Source of the DNA: Alteromonas stellipolaris
Lineage (GTDB): Bacteria > Pseudomonadota > Gammaproteobacteria > Enterobacterales > Alteromonadaceae
Assembly: GCF_001562115.1 (NCBI RefSeq)
Contig: NZ_CP013926.1
Location: 3,162,001-3,226,000 of the forward strand
Reading direction: 5' to 3'
Length of the DNA: 64,000 nucleotides
Below are positions 27,883-37,590 of this stretch, one piece after another. The notes beneath the pieces are model-generated. The model worked only from the letters and a program-made list of their open reading frames with translations. It was not told where the DNA came from and did not search any database. Position 1 is the first letter of the stretch; the number at the start of each line of letters is the position of its first letter. The translations under genes and the position numbers were made by a program.

Positions 27883-30630
27883 GTGGATACTTCAGTCAAA
27901 TTAGCGGTTTTAACCTCCCTCCTACTTTTGAATCTTACAGCGTGCAGCCCTAAATCGACTAACGAAGTACTTCTTGATGCTGAGCAACTGAAACAAGAAG
28001 GAAAGTATCAAGAAGCGTCAATAGCCTTAAAAAACATAATTAAAGAAGAGCCAAATAACTTTACGGCAAGGGAGTCCCTAGGTTTAGTCTATTTAGAGCA
28101 AGGCCTTTATTCGGCGGCGAGAAAAGAGCTCGTTCGCGCTGATACCGCTTTATCGCCGAATGGCGTTGTATCCCTTGCAGAAACATATTTATGGCTTGAG
28201 TCATTCGACGAACTACAAAAGCTATCTATCCCAAACACTGACGAGAATACTGAAAGCTTTTTAGAATTAGCAATATATAAAGCGATTGCAACTTATAATA
28301 GTGGTGGAAAGTTCAGAGCGGCAGCGAGCTTTTCTCGTCTTACTGAAAGTGACTCGTTAAAAGTTTCCCAACTGGCAAAAGCTTACTTAGCCATTCAAAA
28401 TAATAGAATTGGAGATGCAATTGATTACACCAATAAAAGTGTAGAAGCTCAACCAGACTTTATCGCAGCACTTCAGTTAAAGGCTATTTTAGAAGCCGTC
28501 GAAGGGAAGTGGAGCCTTGCTATTCAAACTTTAGAGGGCTTGCTTGAAAAAAGAGCTCATGACTACAAAATCAAGCTAAAATTAGCAGACGCATTAGTAA
28601 ATAATAAAGAATACGATAAAGCTGAACCCTTTGTTAATCAGCTTTTGTCACTTTCGGCAAATCACCCTTATTTTAATCAATTGAAAGGAACGATTGAGTT
28701 TTCCAAAAATGACTTCGAGAGTGCGCTGATATACCTCGATACCGCAATAAAAAATGGCCGTTCAAATTCTGTCACACGACTTCTAGCTGCGCTAGCAAAT
28801 TACTATGAAAATAATTTAGAACAGGCATACCAAAACTTAAAGGTAATAGTAGAAACCTTACCACCAGAGCATTTTTCTCATAAGCTTTATTCAATAGTTC
28901 AGGTTCAATTAGGCTATAGCAATGACAACGATGAGTCTCTAGAGGATATTGCGACTATTCCCGTTGGCGAAGCGCTCTACTTAGCAAAGTCTTCATCCTT
29001 ACTTATTCAAGAAGGTGAAATTGCGCAAGCCAAAAGCCTGATAGAACAGATAAGCACAGATGATGTACAAGACGCCGAACTACTAAGAAGTATTGGCCTT
29101 TTAAAAATTCTAACTGCTGACACAGGAATTGAGGAGTTAGAGAAAAGTTTTAAGCAGGATCCCGATTCCGAGAAATCTTTTCTTGTACTGGCATTCGCCT
29201 ACCTTAATGCAGAGCAATTTGATAAAGCTGAACAACTAGCAGTAAATTGGTTAAAGGCACACCCCGACACAGTATCGGCACTACATATTCAAGCGCAAGC
29301 GAGCTCACATACCAGTAACGCCAATAAGGTAGCTGGCATCTATAGTAAAATTCTTGGATTAGAGCCTGAACACGTTTCTGCAAACTTGTTTTTCGTTGAA
29401 AAAGACGTGAGAAATAACGACTTGGCTTCAGCTAAAGCTAAGATTGAATCATTAGTGAATTATCACCCCCTTGATATGGTTGTCCTTATTCGACACTTTC
29501 AGATTCAAAAAGAACTTGAATACTACAGTGTCGCAATAGAACCGTTCAAGAAAGCGTATAATTCATCGGATGATATAAAGTATGCATTACTTTACGCGGG
29601 GGCTCTAGCAGAACTAAATAAAACAGATGAACAGCTTTCTGTATTAAAAAACATTCATAGCAAGGCGGAAAACGAACCAAAATATTGGATGATGCTAGCT
29701 GATGCTTATTGGGAAAGAAAGGACTTCGTAAATGCCGCACAGGCGCTTGAAAAATGGCGAGGACTAGAGCAAAGCACTAAGGCCTTTTTAAAGTCTATCG
29801 AGTTGGCTGAAATCACAAGAGACTACAAAGGTGCTCTTGAACTTGTGGAAGAGGGAATTTCGCTATTCCCTGACCAAACACAACTTAAACTGATAAAGGC
29901 TCGCATTTTAATTTTAGATGGTGATATTGAACAAGCCACTACCGTTTTCGACTCACTCAGCCCTGCGATCAAAAGCTCAACTCTAGGGCTAACAGTTCAA
30001 AGCAAACTATTGATCGCGAAGCGAAAATACTCAGAAGCAGTTAATGCAATAGATAAAGTTTATCAAAATGTCAAAAGCCAAGAAGTCGCGTCTATCCTAT
30101 ACACTGCATTGTTTAGAGCCAATAAAGAAGCAGAAGCTCTAGCATTTACTGAAAAACATCTTTCGATAGCGCCAAGTCACAATAAAATTCGTTTATTGGC
30201 CGCCAATCAACAAATGTACTCTGCACCGAATAAATCGATTGCTCATTATAAGTACTTGGTGGAGAACGAAGCAGTACAAAGTCCATTGGTATTAAATAAT
30301 TTAGCTTGGCTTTTGGGTGAAGCGCAAAAATATGATGACGCTTTAGTGTACGCGAACAGAGCTCAAGCTATACTTCCAGAGAATCCTTCGATAATGGCAA
30401 CCCGTGGTAAAATTTTACTGCAACTAGACCGAATAGATGAATCGTTAGACCTACTCGAGAATGCGTTTAAAACTAGCGCAAACTCCCCCGATATTGGTAT
30501 CGATTACGTTGTTGCACTTTTGAAAGCTAAAGATAAAAGTGAAGCCCAAAAGGTATTAACGCAATTAAAGCCAAAAACTCAAGAGCACGAGCGTAGGATT
30601 GACGAACTGAAGGTTCAGGCAAATCTTTAA
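27883..30630 (+). CDS. prsT: XrtA/PEP-CTERM system TPR-repeat lipoprotein PrsT
   Basis: A 915-aa lipoprotein made almost entirely of tetratricopeptide repeats. The signal peptide ends in lipobox LTAC (18-21), and repeats run from about residue 35 (for example YQEASIALKNIIKEEPNNF) to the C-terminus. Length and layout match the PrsT family, which accompanies exosortase A loci and is presumed to scaffold polysaccharide export across the periplasm. It starts with GTG, supported by AAGGAA 7-8 bases upstream; no in-frame ATG lies nearby. It is 23 bases before the ThiF-like gene and heads a long plus-strand run to 41.1 kb. Confidence 0.88.
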   Translation: MDTSVKLAVLTSLLLLNLTACSPKSTNEVLLDAEQLKQEGKYQEASIALKNIIKEEPNNFTARESLGLVYLEQGLYSAARKELVRADTALSPNGVVSLAETYLWLESFDELQKLSIPNTDENTESFLELAIYKAIATYNSGGKFRAAASFSRLTESDSLKVSQLAKAYLAIQNNRIGDAIDYTNKSVEAQPDFIAALQLKAILEAVEGKWSLAIQTLEGLLEKRAHDYKIKLKLADALVNNKEYDKAEPFVNQLLSLSANHPYFNQLKGTIEFSKNDFESALIYLDTAIKNGRSNSVTRLLAALANYYENNLEQAYQNLKVIVETLPPEHFSHKLYSIVQVQLGYSNDNDESLEDIATIPVGEALYLAKSSSLLIQEGEIAQAKSLIEQISTDDVQDAELLRSIGLLKILTADTGIEELEKSFKQDPDSEKSFLVLAFAYLNAEQFDKAEQLAVNWLKAHPDTVSALHIQAQASSHTSNANKVAGIYSKILGLEPEHVSANLFFVEKDVRNNDLASAKAKIESLVNYHPLDMVVLIRHFQIQKELEYYSVAIEPFKKAYNSSDDIKYALLYAGALAELNKTDEQLSVLKNIHSKAENEPKYWMMLADAYWERKDFVNAAQALEKWRGLEQSTKAFLKSIELAEITRDYKGALELVEEGISLFPDQTQLKLIKARILILDGDIEQATTVFDSLSPAIKSSTLGLTVQSKLLIAKRKYSEAVNAIDKVYQNVKSQEVASILYTALFRANKEAEALAFTEKHLSIAPSHNKIRLLAANQQMYSAPNKSIAHYKYLVENEAVQSPLVLNNLAWLLGEAQKYDDALVYANRAQAILPENPSIMATRGKILLQLDRIDESLDLLENAFKTSANSPDIGIDYVVALLKAKDKSEAQKVLTQLKPKTQEHERRIDELKVQANL

Positions 30631-30653
30631 TAATTAATATAACGAGATATCTC

Positions 30654-31550
30654 ATGTTCAATTATAACGAAGCGTTCTCGAGAAATATCGGCTGGGTAAC
30701 GGAAGCTGAGCAAGAAAAAATTAAAAATACCAAAGTAGCTATTGGCGGATTGGGTGGCGTTGGAGGCGATCACGCCATTGTATGTGCTCGAATGGGCATT
30801 TCAAACTTCCATATTTCTGATTTAGATGAATATGATTACGCCAACTTTAATCGTCAGGCCGGTGCTTTTGTATCTACAATTGGTGAAGAAAAGTCAGTTG
30901 TGATGGAAAAAACGTTAAGAGACATCAACCCTGACGCGCAGATAAAGAATTTTGACAGAGGGATTTCGCTCGAAAACCTTGAAGCCTTTTTAGATGGCGT
31001 TGATGTATACATAGACAGTTTAGATATCTTCGCATTAGAAATTAGAAGGCAAGTCTTTCGCCGCTGCTATGAATTAGGTATACCTACTATTACTGCAGCC
31101 CCAATGGGGATGGGTACGGCTATGCTATGTTTCAAACCTGGCGGCATGTCGTTTGACGAATATTTTGCAATGGTTGACGCCCCCGACGGTGCTGACGATG
31201 CCACTAAAGAGCTATACTTCGAGGACAATATTGTTCGCTTTGTAATAGGCGTTTCACCTTCAGTACAGCAAAGACATTACCTCGTTCAAAATTCGTCAGT
31301 AAACTTCATGAAAAAGAAGGTACCCTCGACATGTATGGGTATTTCGTTAGCGGCGGGTGTATTGTGTACGAATGTATTGAAACTTCTATTAGATAGAGGT
31401 GAAGTTGTCTGTGCTCCTAAAGGCCTACACTTCGACGCATACCGAAATAACTTGATTAAGACATGGAGACCTTGGGGAAACAGAAATCCTTTGCAGAAGT
31501 ATATGTTTAAGAAAGTGAAACAGATTTTAGAAGAAAGCAAAGACACATAA
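30654..31550 (+). CDS. ThiF/E1-like adenylyltransferase
   Basis: A 298-aa protein of the ThiF/MoeB/UBA superfamily, which adenylates C-terminal glycines or small-molecule carboxylates. The nucleotide motif GGLGGVGG is at 31-38, followed by DLDEYDYANFNRQ (56-68) with the conserved Asp, Asn and Arg-Gln of the ATP site. The paired CxxC zinc motifs of ThiF/MoeB are absent, and no ubiquitin-like partner is encoded nearby. The only candidate acceptor Cys in a conserved-looking context is in STCMG. It is 2 bases from a CysE-like acetyltransferase gene. Its role in a polysaccharide locus is unknown. Confidence 0.85.
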   Translation: MFNYNEAFSRNIGWVTEAEQEKIKNTKVAIGGLGGVGGDHAIVCARMGISNFHISDLDEYDYANFNRQAGAFVSTIGEEKSVVMEKTLRDINPDAQIKNFDRGISLENLEAFLDGVDVYIDSLDIFALEIRRQVFRRCYELGIPTITAAPMGMGTAMLCFKPGGMSFDEYFAMVDAPDGADDATKELYFEDNIVRFVIGVSPSVQQRHYLVQNSSVNFMKKKVPSTCMGISLAAGVLCTNVLKLLLDRGEVVCAPKGLHFDAYRNNLIKTWRPWGNRNPLQKYMFKKVKQILEESKDT

Positions 31551-31552
31551 TC

Positions 31553-32065
31553 ATGCCATCTACATTGCAACTTATAAAATCTGACTTAAAAAGAAAACAG
31601 GAAATTTTTCATCAAGATGGCGCTGAAATTTCATTACTTAGAACGTGCCTTACTGATGGAACTAGTGCTAATATCCTTTTCCGCTTAGCCGGCAGGTGTG
31701 CGAAAACAAAAATTTTGGCACCTATCGCGTTGATAATTCAACACGTAAATAGGGTTTATAATGGCTGTGTTATCGGCGTAAATGCGGATTTCGGCGAAGG
31801 TTTTGTCATTATGCATCCTATCGGCGTAGTCATAAACTCTAAAGTAAAAGGTGGTATCAATATCACTGTAGAAAGCGGTGTTGTAATGGGTGATGAAAAA
31901 GGAAAATCTCCCACTCTTGGAAGCCATATATTTATTGGTGCTGGTGCTAAAGTTTTTGGCCCAATCACTGTGGGTGATAATGTAAAAGTAGGCGCTAATG
32001 CAGTGGTCGTAAAGGACGTAGAGTCGAACAAAACTGCACTTGGCATTCCCGCGAAATCAAAGTAA
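31553..32065 (+). CDS. Hexapeptide-repeat acetyltransferase (serine acetyltransferase-like)
   Basis: A 170-aa left-handed beta-helix enzyme resembling the short serine O-acetyltransferases and EPS-locus EpsC proteins. A helical N-terminus is followed by hexapeptide repeats from about residue 65 (VIGVNADFGEGFVIMHPIGVVIN...), with a catalytic-type His in MHPIG and a C-terminal GIPAK coenzyme-A loop. Being in a polysaccharide locus, O-acetylation of a sugar or an intermediate is more likely than cysteine synthesis. It starts just 2 bases after the ThiF-like stop codon, so the pair are tightly coupled. Confidence 0.83.
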   Translation: MPSTLQLIKSDLKRKQEIFHQDGAEISLLRTCLTDGTSANILFRLAGRCAKTKILAPIALIIQHVNRVYNGCVIGVNADFGEGFVIMHPIGVVINSKVKGGINITVESGVVMGDEKGKSPTLGSHIFIGAGAKVFGPITVGDNVKVGANAVVVKDVESNKTALGIPAKSK

Positions 32066-32071
32066 GCATAA

Positions 32072-33259
32072 ATGAAGTATATCGAAATTTTATTCTGGGT
32101 TGTCTCTTTGGCTATTATCTATAGCTATGTTATCTATCCTTTCATATTAATATTGGTCAGCGCGTTGGTTCAATGCGTTAGGGACACCCGCTATACACTA
32201 ATTAAGAAAGAACGTCGTTTAGATGCATCTGATGACTCTTCTGTCACTATCGTTATATCTGCATTCAACGAAGAATCATGTATTAAAGAACGCATTGAAA
32301 ATTTACTCGCTTTAGATTATCCGGCAGAAAAGCTCAATATCTTCGTTGCGTCTGATGGAAGTACGGACAACACGAATTCCATATTGGCATCATTTGACGA
32401 CCCTCGACTAAGTACTTTTTGCTTCGAGGAGAATCGAGGCAAAATTAATGTATTAAATGATTTGATGGAACGTGTTACTTCAGAAATAACTATTTTTTCA
32501 GATGCGAATACTGCCTTCGAAAAAGACGCAGTTACCCAGCTTGTCATGTCTATCAATCAGAAGGGAGTTGGCGCTGTGTGTGGTGAGTTAGCTCTCGTTG
32601 ATGCACATTCTGGAGATAACAAAGACAACCTTTATTGGAAGTATGAACAAGTACTGAAATTCCATGAATCAAGGTTAGATGCTCTATTGGGAGCGAATGG
32701 CGGAATTTATGCCATCAAAACTGAATTTTATATACCACTGCCAAGCAACACGATTATCGATGATTTCTGTATTGTGATGAATGTGGCTCGCCAAAATCAA
32801 TCTGTGGTTTATACGCCAGAAGCAAAAGCAATAGAAGAGATAGCCCCAAGCATGCAAGAAGAAGCCAATCGTCGCGTGCGCATTGGCGCAGGCAATTACC
32901 AAGCTTTTGCCAGGCTGACATGGTTACTCAACCCTAAATATAAGTGGCGCTGGTTTTCCTATATAAGTCATAAAGTTATTCGTTGGTTTGTACCACACTT
33001 CATGATCCTCTCTTTATCTACAAATTTCGTTTTGCTTTGGCATAGTAATTCGATTTACACTTACCTTTTTATCGCGCAAGTTGCATTCTATTGCCTGTGG
33101 CTAGTTGGAAGTCTTAAGCTATTAAAAAACATACCTATTGTTAGTGGTCTAGTATCATTAATAACGTTTTTTGTATCCATGAATATATCGCTCTTTCGCG
33201 GCTACATTAGATATTTAACAAGCAATTTATCTGCTACTTGGCAAAGGACATCTCGATGA
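32072..33259 (+). CDS. Membrane glycosyltransferase, family 2
   Basis: A 395-aa inner-membrane GT2 enzyme. A first membrane helix at about 3-25 is followed by a GT-A domain (TIVISAFNEESCIKERIENLL at about 55-75, ASDGSTDNT near 94, FSDANTAF near 140 with the DxN metal site, NGGIYAIK, and a late EEANRRVRIGAGNYQ block equal to the QxxRW region), then three or four C-terminal helices. It resembles transferases that pass a sugar through the membrane or to a lipid carrier. Donor is unknown. Its stop overlaps the next start as ATGA. Confidence 0.88.
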   Translation: MKYIEILFWVVSLAIIYSYVIYPFILILVSALVQCVRDTRYTLIKKERRLDASDDSSVTIVISAFNEESCIKERIENLLALDYPAEKLNIFVASDGSTDNTNSILASFDDPRLSTFCFEENRGKINVLNDLMERVTSEITIFSDANTAFEKDAVTQLVMSINQKGVGAVCGELALVDAHSGDNKDNLYWKYEQVLKFHESRLDALLGANGGIYAIKTEFYIPLPSNTIIDDFCIVMNVARQNQSVVYTPEAKAIEEIAPSMQEEANRRVRIGAGNYQAFARLTWLLNPKYKWRWFSYISHKVIRWFVPHFMILSLSTNFVLLWHSNSIYTYLFIAQVAFYCLWLVGSLKLLKNIPIVSGLVSLITFFVSMNISLFRGYIRYLTSNLSATWQRTSR

Positions 33260-34419
33260 TTGCAGTTGTTGCAATAATTTTACTTACACTCTTTATAGCC
33301 GCTTTTATTTTCATTGTTAGAAAGAAAAAAATGCAAAGCTGGCTATGGAACTATACCAAGAGCCAATTTTCGACAGCGCCAGAACATTCTGGTACGAAGC
33401 ATGTCATGTTTTGCTTCGTAGACCATTATGAACCTCAATGGCTTAACAAAGATAATATTGAATTAGAAAGAAAACGTGTAGATCGCTGGATGTCAGATTA
33501 TCCATTAATGGCATCGAAGTTTACTGATTCAGATGGTTGCCATCCCAAACATAGTTTTTTCTACCCAGAAGAAGAATATAGAAAAGAACACCTAGACAAA
33601 ATTTCAGACCTTTGTGCTAAAGGATTCGGCGAAATTGAAATTCATTTACACCATGAGAATGATACGAGTGATAATTTGAGAAAGACCCTGTCGGGATTTG
33701 CGCAATGCCTTCATGAAGAGCACAATGCATTGAGTATTGACCCCCAAACGGGAAAGCCTACCTATGCTTTTATTCATGGAAATTGGGTATTGGATAATTC
33801 ACACCCTGAAGGTCATTGGTGTGGCGTGAACGATGAGTTAATTGTATTAAACGAAACTGGTTGTTATGCAGATTTCACATTCCCATCACCAGATACATCT
33901 CAGCCTGCCATGCTCAATACTATTTATTACGCTAAAGATGATCCTGAAAAACCAAAATCCTACGAAACTGGCAAGCCAATAGAAAAAGGTGGACGAGCAT
34001 GGGGCGACCTACTTCTTATCCAAGGTATTTTAGGGCTGAATTGGAAGGTTAAGAAAAAAGGAATTTTCCCACAAATTGAAAATTCTGATGTCAGACATAC
34101 TTTCCCCCCAACCCCAAACCGCGTCGATTTGTGGGTTGACCAAGGCATTCATGTTAAAGGGAAGCCTGAGTGGGTATTTATCAAAATTCACACTCATGGT
34201 GCGCAGGATGGGGATATGGATACGCTTTTAGGGAAACCTGTAGAAGCAATGCATCGCCACCTTAATGACAAGTACAACGATGGCGAAAACTACTTACTTC
34301 ACTATGTTTCCGCTCGAGAAATGTACAATATAATCAAAGCTGCAGAAGCTGGCGAAGAAGGTAACCCCAACGCATATAGAGATTATATTTTACCCTCTCC
34401 ATCATTTAAGCGGCTTTAA
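33256..34419 (+). CDS. Membrane-anchored protein, polysaccharide deacetylase-like (unassigned)
   Basis: A 387-aa protein with one N-terminal membrane helix (about 3-21), then a basic stretch and an extracytoplasmic or cytoplasmic domain. It was not assigned to a named family. Metal-site-like motifs, DH at 56-57 (CFVDHYEP), HLHHE at 130-134, HGNW at 174-177 and KIHTHG near the C-terminus, come in the order of the NodB-type deacetylase barrel, so a divergent carbohydrate esterase is inferred. A TTG start at 33238 is possible, but the ATG at 33256 has AAAGGA 8 bases upstream and overlaps the preceding stop. A true deacetylase gene follows immediately. Confidence 0.6.
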   Translation: MIAVVAIILLTLFIAAFIFIVRKKKMQSWLWNYTKSQFSTAPEHSGTKHVMFCFVDHYEPQWLNKDNIELERKRVDRWMSDYPLMASKFTDSDGCHPKHSFFYPEEEYRKEHLDKISDLCAKGFGEIEIHLHHENDTSDNLRKTLSGFAQCLHEEHNALSIDPQTGKPTYAFIHGNWVLDNSHPEGHWCGVNDELIVLNETGCYADFTFPSPDTSQPAMLNTIYYAKDDPEKPKSYETGKPIEKGGRAWGDLLLIQGILGLNWKVKKKGIFPQIENSDVRHTFPPTPNRVDLWVDQGIHVKGKPEWVFIKIHTHGAQDGDMDTLLGKPVEAMHRHLNDKYNDGENYLLHYVSAREMYNIIKAAEAGEEGNPNAYRDYILPSPSFKRL

Positions 34420-34427
34420 GTTTGACG

Positions 34428-35405
34428 ATGTCTCGTATTAAGAAGAAATTCGGAAACTTGTTAGGGCTGGACAAGTATTTTTGGTCATCTAGACCAAATG
34501 GCTTATACAGTGTTAATTTCCATAGGATTGGAGATAGTGCAGATACGCAATTTGACCCTTGTGTTTATTCTTGTTCCACAAAAGAATTAGAACAGCACCT
34601 CACATTTTTTAAGAAACACTTTCGAATAATTAGTCTGAGCGCCCTTAGTGAATACCTTCGTACTAACGAGGCTATCAATGAAAGAGTGATGTGTATAACA
34701 TTTGACGATGGTTATATTGATAATTACAGTAATGCACTCCCTATTCTTAAAAGCCATAATGTAACCGCTAGTTTCTTCATTGCAACGGGCCTAATAGGAA
34801 ACACCGTCGTTCCTTGGTGGGATAAAGCTGCTTATTTAATTAAAACCTATAACCCAAAAGCAATCAAACTCTCTGGTTGGTCTGATAAGGTCATTAACCA
34901 GCATGATGGTGATCACTTTATCCGAGCGGTTTTAGCGTCAATCAAACACTGTAAAAGCGCCGCCGAAGAACAAATTAAAGAGTTAGAGGCATTCTTTAAT
35001 CATTCGGGTTCATACCCAGAAGCAGAATTTATGGACTGGAGTCACTTACAAGTACTTATTGATAATGGTATGGAATTAGGTGCTCACTCCCATAATCACG
35101 ATATTCTTACAAAGCTAACCACTGATGAGCTTTTTTACGAGCTTAGTCATTCAAAAGCGCTTTTAGAGTCGAACTTGCAATGCAAGATTTCGGCATTTTC
35201 ATACCCTGTAGGAAATCGCTCAACGTATGATGACAATGTTGTGGATGGCCTTAAAAACAATGGTTATGAACTAGCTTTTAATTTTCAATCAGGCATCAAC
35301 CAACTTCCTTCTTCTTCACCTTACGATTTACATCGATTCCCAATTGCGCCAGGAATGAGTGAAGCCGATTTGATGCAGATGTTTGGTTATGCCAGGAAGT
35401 TTTAA
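34428..35405 (+). CDS. Polysaccharide deacetylase (NodB-like)
   Basis: A 325-aa carbohydrate esterase family 4 protein. Motif 1 is TFDDGY (metal Asp pair, about 91-96), motif 2 is HSHNHDIL (metal His residues, near 220), and a later SYPVGNRS corresponds to the third motif (near 260). There is no signal peptide, so it may act on lipid-linked intermediates in the cytoplasm or be exported in some other way. An upstream TTG at 34422 is an alternative start. It differs from the DUF3473-containing deacetylase usual in XrtA loci. Confidence 0.87.
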   Translation: MSRIKKKFGNLLGLDKYFWSSRPNGLYSVNFHRIGDSADTQFDPCVYSCSTKELEQHLTFFKKHFRIISLSALSEYLRTNEAINERVMCITFDDGYIDNYSNALPILKSHNVTASFFIATGLIGNTVVPWWDKAAYLIKTYNPKAIKLSGWSDKVINQHDGDHFIRAVLASIKHCKSAAEEQIKELEAFFNHSGSYPEAEFMDWSHLQVLIDNGMELGAHSHNHDILTKLTTDELFYELSHSKALLESNLQCKISAFSYPVGNRSTYDDNVVDGLKNNGYELAFNFQSGINQLPSSSPYDLHRFPIAPGMSEADLMQMFGYARKF

Positions 35406-35407
35406 AA

Positions 35408-36451
35408 ATGAGAATTATCCATTGCGTAAGTAGTCTGCAAGTGGGCGGTGCTGAAAAATGCGTGAAGAATTTAGTCACGAGACAAAAAGATAAAGGGCTG
35501 GATGTTTCTGTTTTGTCATTCGGAAATAAAGATGACGCATTCCAGCACAGCATCGAGACGAAAAACGTTGATGTGATTAATGTGAATGGGAATATCATCT
35601 TACGCCTTTTAAAACTGTTAATCGTTTTAATAAAATACTCATCAATACATATTCATTCACCTGCCGTTATTAAAGCCTTCGCCCCCATTTTTCCGATACT
35701 TCTCTTTAAAAATGTCATTTACACTATTCATGGTGAGGTCGAACCCCCCATAGGCTTTCTAAGGGGCTCGCACAAAATCGCATCTATATACCTCAATAAA
35801 ATCTTTGCGGTTTCTGAGCCTATAAAGACTGGAATTTATAAACGCTATGGCTGGCACCCAAGTAACGTTGAGGTAATAAAAAACGGTGTAGAAGTTGCTG
35901 ACGCTCCTCTTAGGGTAGGCCGCAATAACAAACTTAATCTGTGTACTGTTTCTCGCCTAGTTTCTCTGAAAAATATCGAACAACTTATCGAAAACTATGC
36001 GGATAAAAAGGTATATGATTTTAGTCACTTACATATATACGGGAATGGTCCCGAACTTGAAAAGTTAACCACACTTACAGAAAGGTTAGCAATGTCGCCA
36101 TTTGTGACATTCCACGGCGCAGTATTGGACGAATATATAATTTACGATGATAAGGACGTTTTGTTAATTAACTCCACTACCGAAGGCCTTCCCATGTCCT
36201 TACTCGAGGCTATGGCTAGGGGAATACCCGCATTATCAACCAATGTGGGTGATATTGGTGCTGTCATTGATAGTGGAGAGAATGGATATGTATACGACAG
36301 AGATGATATGAACACCTGGTTTACACATTTGAAACACCTAAATGAAAACCGTAAAGCATTGAAAGAAATGGGTGAAAAGGCTTTCAGCTTTATTATTAAT
36401 AACTACTCAATTGACAGTGTATCCGCGCTATATGAGACCTATTACTCATGA
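35408..36451 (+). CDS. Glycosyltransferase family 4
   Basis: A 347-aa GT-B retaining glycosyltransferase. The N-terminal MRIIHCVSSLQVGGAEK carries the Gly-Gly-Ala-Glu donor loop, and the C-terminal LLINSTTEGLPMSLLEAMARGIPALSTNVGG-like segment (near 270) holds the EX7E motif typical of GT4. It begins 2 bases after the deacetylase stop and its end overlaps the next gene by 4 bases (ATGA), so translation is probably coupled. Sugar donor is unknown. Confidence 0.93.
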   Translation: MRIIHCVSSLQVGGAEKCVKNLVTRQKDKGLDVSVLSFGNKDDAFQHSIETKNVDVINVNGNIILRLLKLLIVLIKYSSIHIHSPAVIKAFAPIFPILLFKNVIYTIHGEVEPPIGFLRGSHKIASIYLNKIFAVSEPIKTGIYKRYGWHPSNVEVIKNGVEVADAPLRVGRNNKLNLCTVSRLVSLKNIEQLIENYADKKVYDFSHLHIYGNGPELEKLTTLTERLAMSPFVTFHGAVLDEYIIYDDKDVLLINSTTEGLPMSLLEAMARGIPALSTNVGDIGAVIDSGENGYVYDRDDMNTWFTHLKHLNENRKALKEMGEKAFSFIINNYSIDSVSALYETYYS

Positions 36452-37590
36452 GCAAAAAAAAACCGCTACTTTTCTTCACTAATTTGCACCCTCTCCCCTG
36501 GCAAGAGACAAGAGCAACTTACAACTTAGAAGAAACTAAACATTTAAGCGAACACTACGACATAAAGAAGCTCATTCCAGTACCTTGGTTTACATGGCTA
36601 AAGCAAGTATTAGTTAAAGGTTATCGTGCTGATAAAGATACATGCTTATTTCCGTTTTTTTACGTTCCAAAGCTAATGACCTCACTGCATCCTCTCTTTC
36701 TAGGGATCTCCATGGTTATTTCTGTTAAGCCATTACTTTGGATGTTAAGTGCCAAACGAGTGATAGCCAGTTGGGCCTATGCCGAAGGTGTTTGCGCGGC
36801 ATTCTTTAAAGGGATTGTGGGCAATAAGCTTATTATTGAAAGTTTAGGAAGTGACATTAATGCGCTAATGACGAAACCGCTTCATAAGCGTCAAATGAAA
36901 TGGGCGTTTAAAAAAGCCTCCTTTGTAACGGGTAAAAGCCAAGCATTGGTCACGGCAATAAAGAGTCATATATCGCAAGTAAAGACTGAAGTTGTCTATA
37001 ATGGAGTCGATTTTGACTCCTTTACTTTAAGAACATCGCCAGTATTCGAATCTGCTACAATCAACCTCGTTTTTATCGGCTCAGTTATAAAGACAAAAGG
37101 AATTTTTGAACTCATTGACGCCATCGCACTGTTGAAAGCCCAGAATATCTCTATTAACTTAGCCCTGGTGGGTGCAGGGGCACAGATGAATGAGCTCAAA
37201 GAAAAAATTAATCAACTTGGTATTGCTGACAGCGTTAATATAGTAGGTCCAATCCCACACGAAAGCTTAATGAGTTTTATACATAAATCAGATGCTTTGA
37301 TCCTACCTAGTTATAGAGAAGGCGTACCGAATGTTGTTATGGAGTCTCTATCAACTGGAACGCCCGTGATCGTGACTAAGGTTGGTGGCATACCTGAGGT
37401 AGTAAAGGACAACGTAAACGGAATATTCATAGGCGCATTAAGTGCCCAAAGCGTTTCAGAGGCTATTCTACAAGCTAGGAATATCACATGGCAGCGCGAG
37501 ACTATACGCGCGTCTATTTCCCATCTGACGTGGACCAATACTGCGCAGCATATCCAATCTCTATTAGAAAAGAATAATGACAGTATATAA
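36448..37590 (+). CDS. Glycosyltransferase family 4
   Basis: A 380-aa GT-B enzyme. It starts MSKKKPLLFFTNLHPLPWQETRA, has a middle region with VYNGVDFDSF (hinge), INLVFIGSVIKTKGIFELIDAI and a donor-site SYREGVPNVVMESLSTGTPVIVTKVGG with the EX7E pattern. Its last 14 bases overlap the start of the GT-D gene. Function in the assembly of the repeat unit is inferred from position; donor unknown. Confidence 0.92.
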   Translation: MSKKKPLLFFTNLHPLPWQETRATYNLEETKHLSEHYDIKKLIPVPWFTWLKQVLVKGYRADKDTCLFPFFYVPKLMTSLHPLFLGISMVISVKPLLWMLSAKRVIASWAYAEGVCAAFFKGIVGNKLIIESLGSDINALMTKPLHKRQMKWAFKKASFVTGKSQALVTAIKSHISQVKTEVVYNGVDFDSFTLRTSPVFESATINLVFIGSVIKTKGIFELIDAIALLKAQNISINLALVGAGAQMNELKEKINQLGIADSVNIVGPIPHESLMSFIHKSDALILPSYREGVPNVVMESLSTGTPVIVTKVGGIPEVVKDNVNGIFIGALSAQSVSEAILQARNITWQRETIRASISHLTWTNTAQHIQSLLEKNNDSI

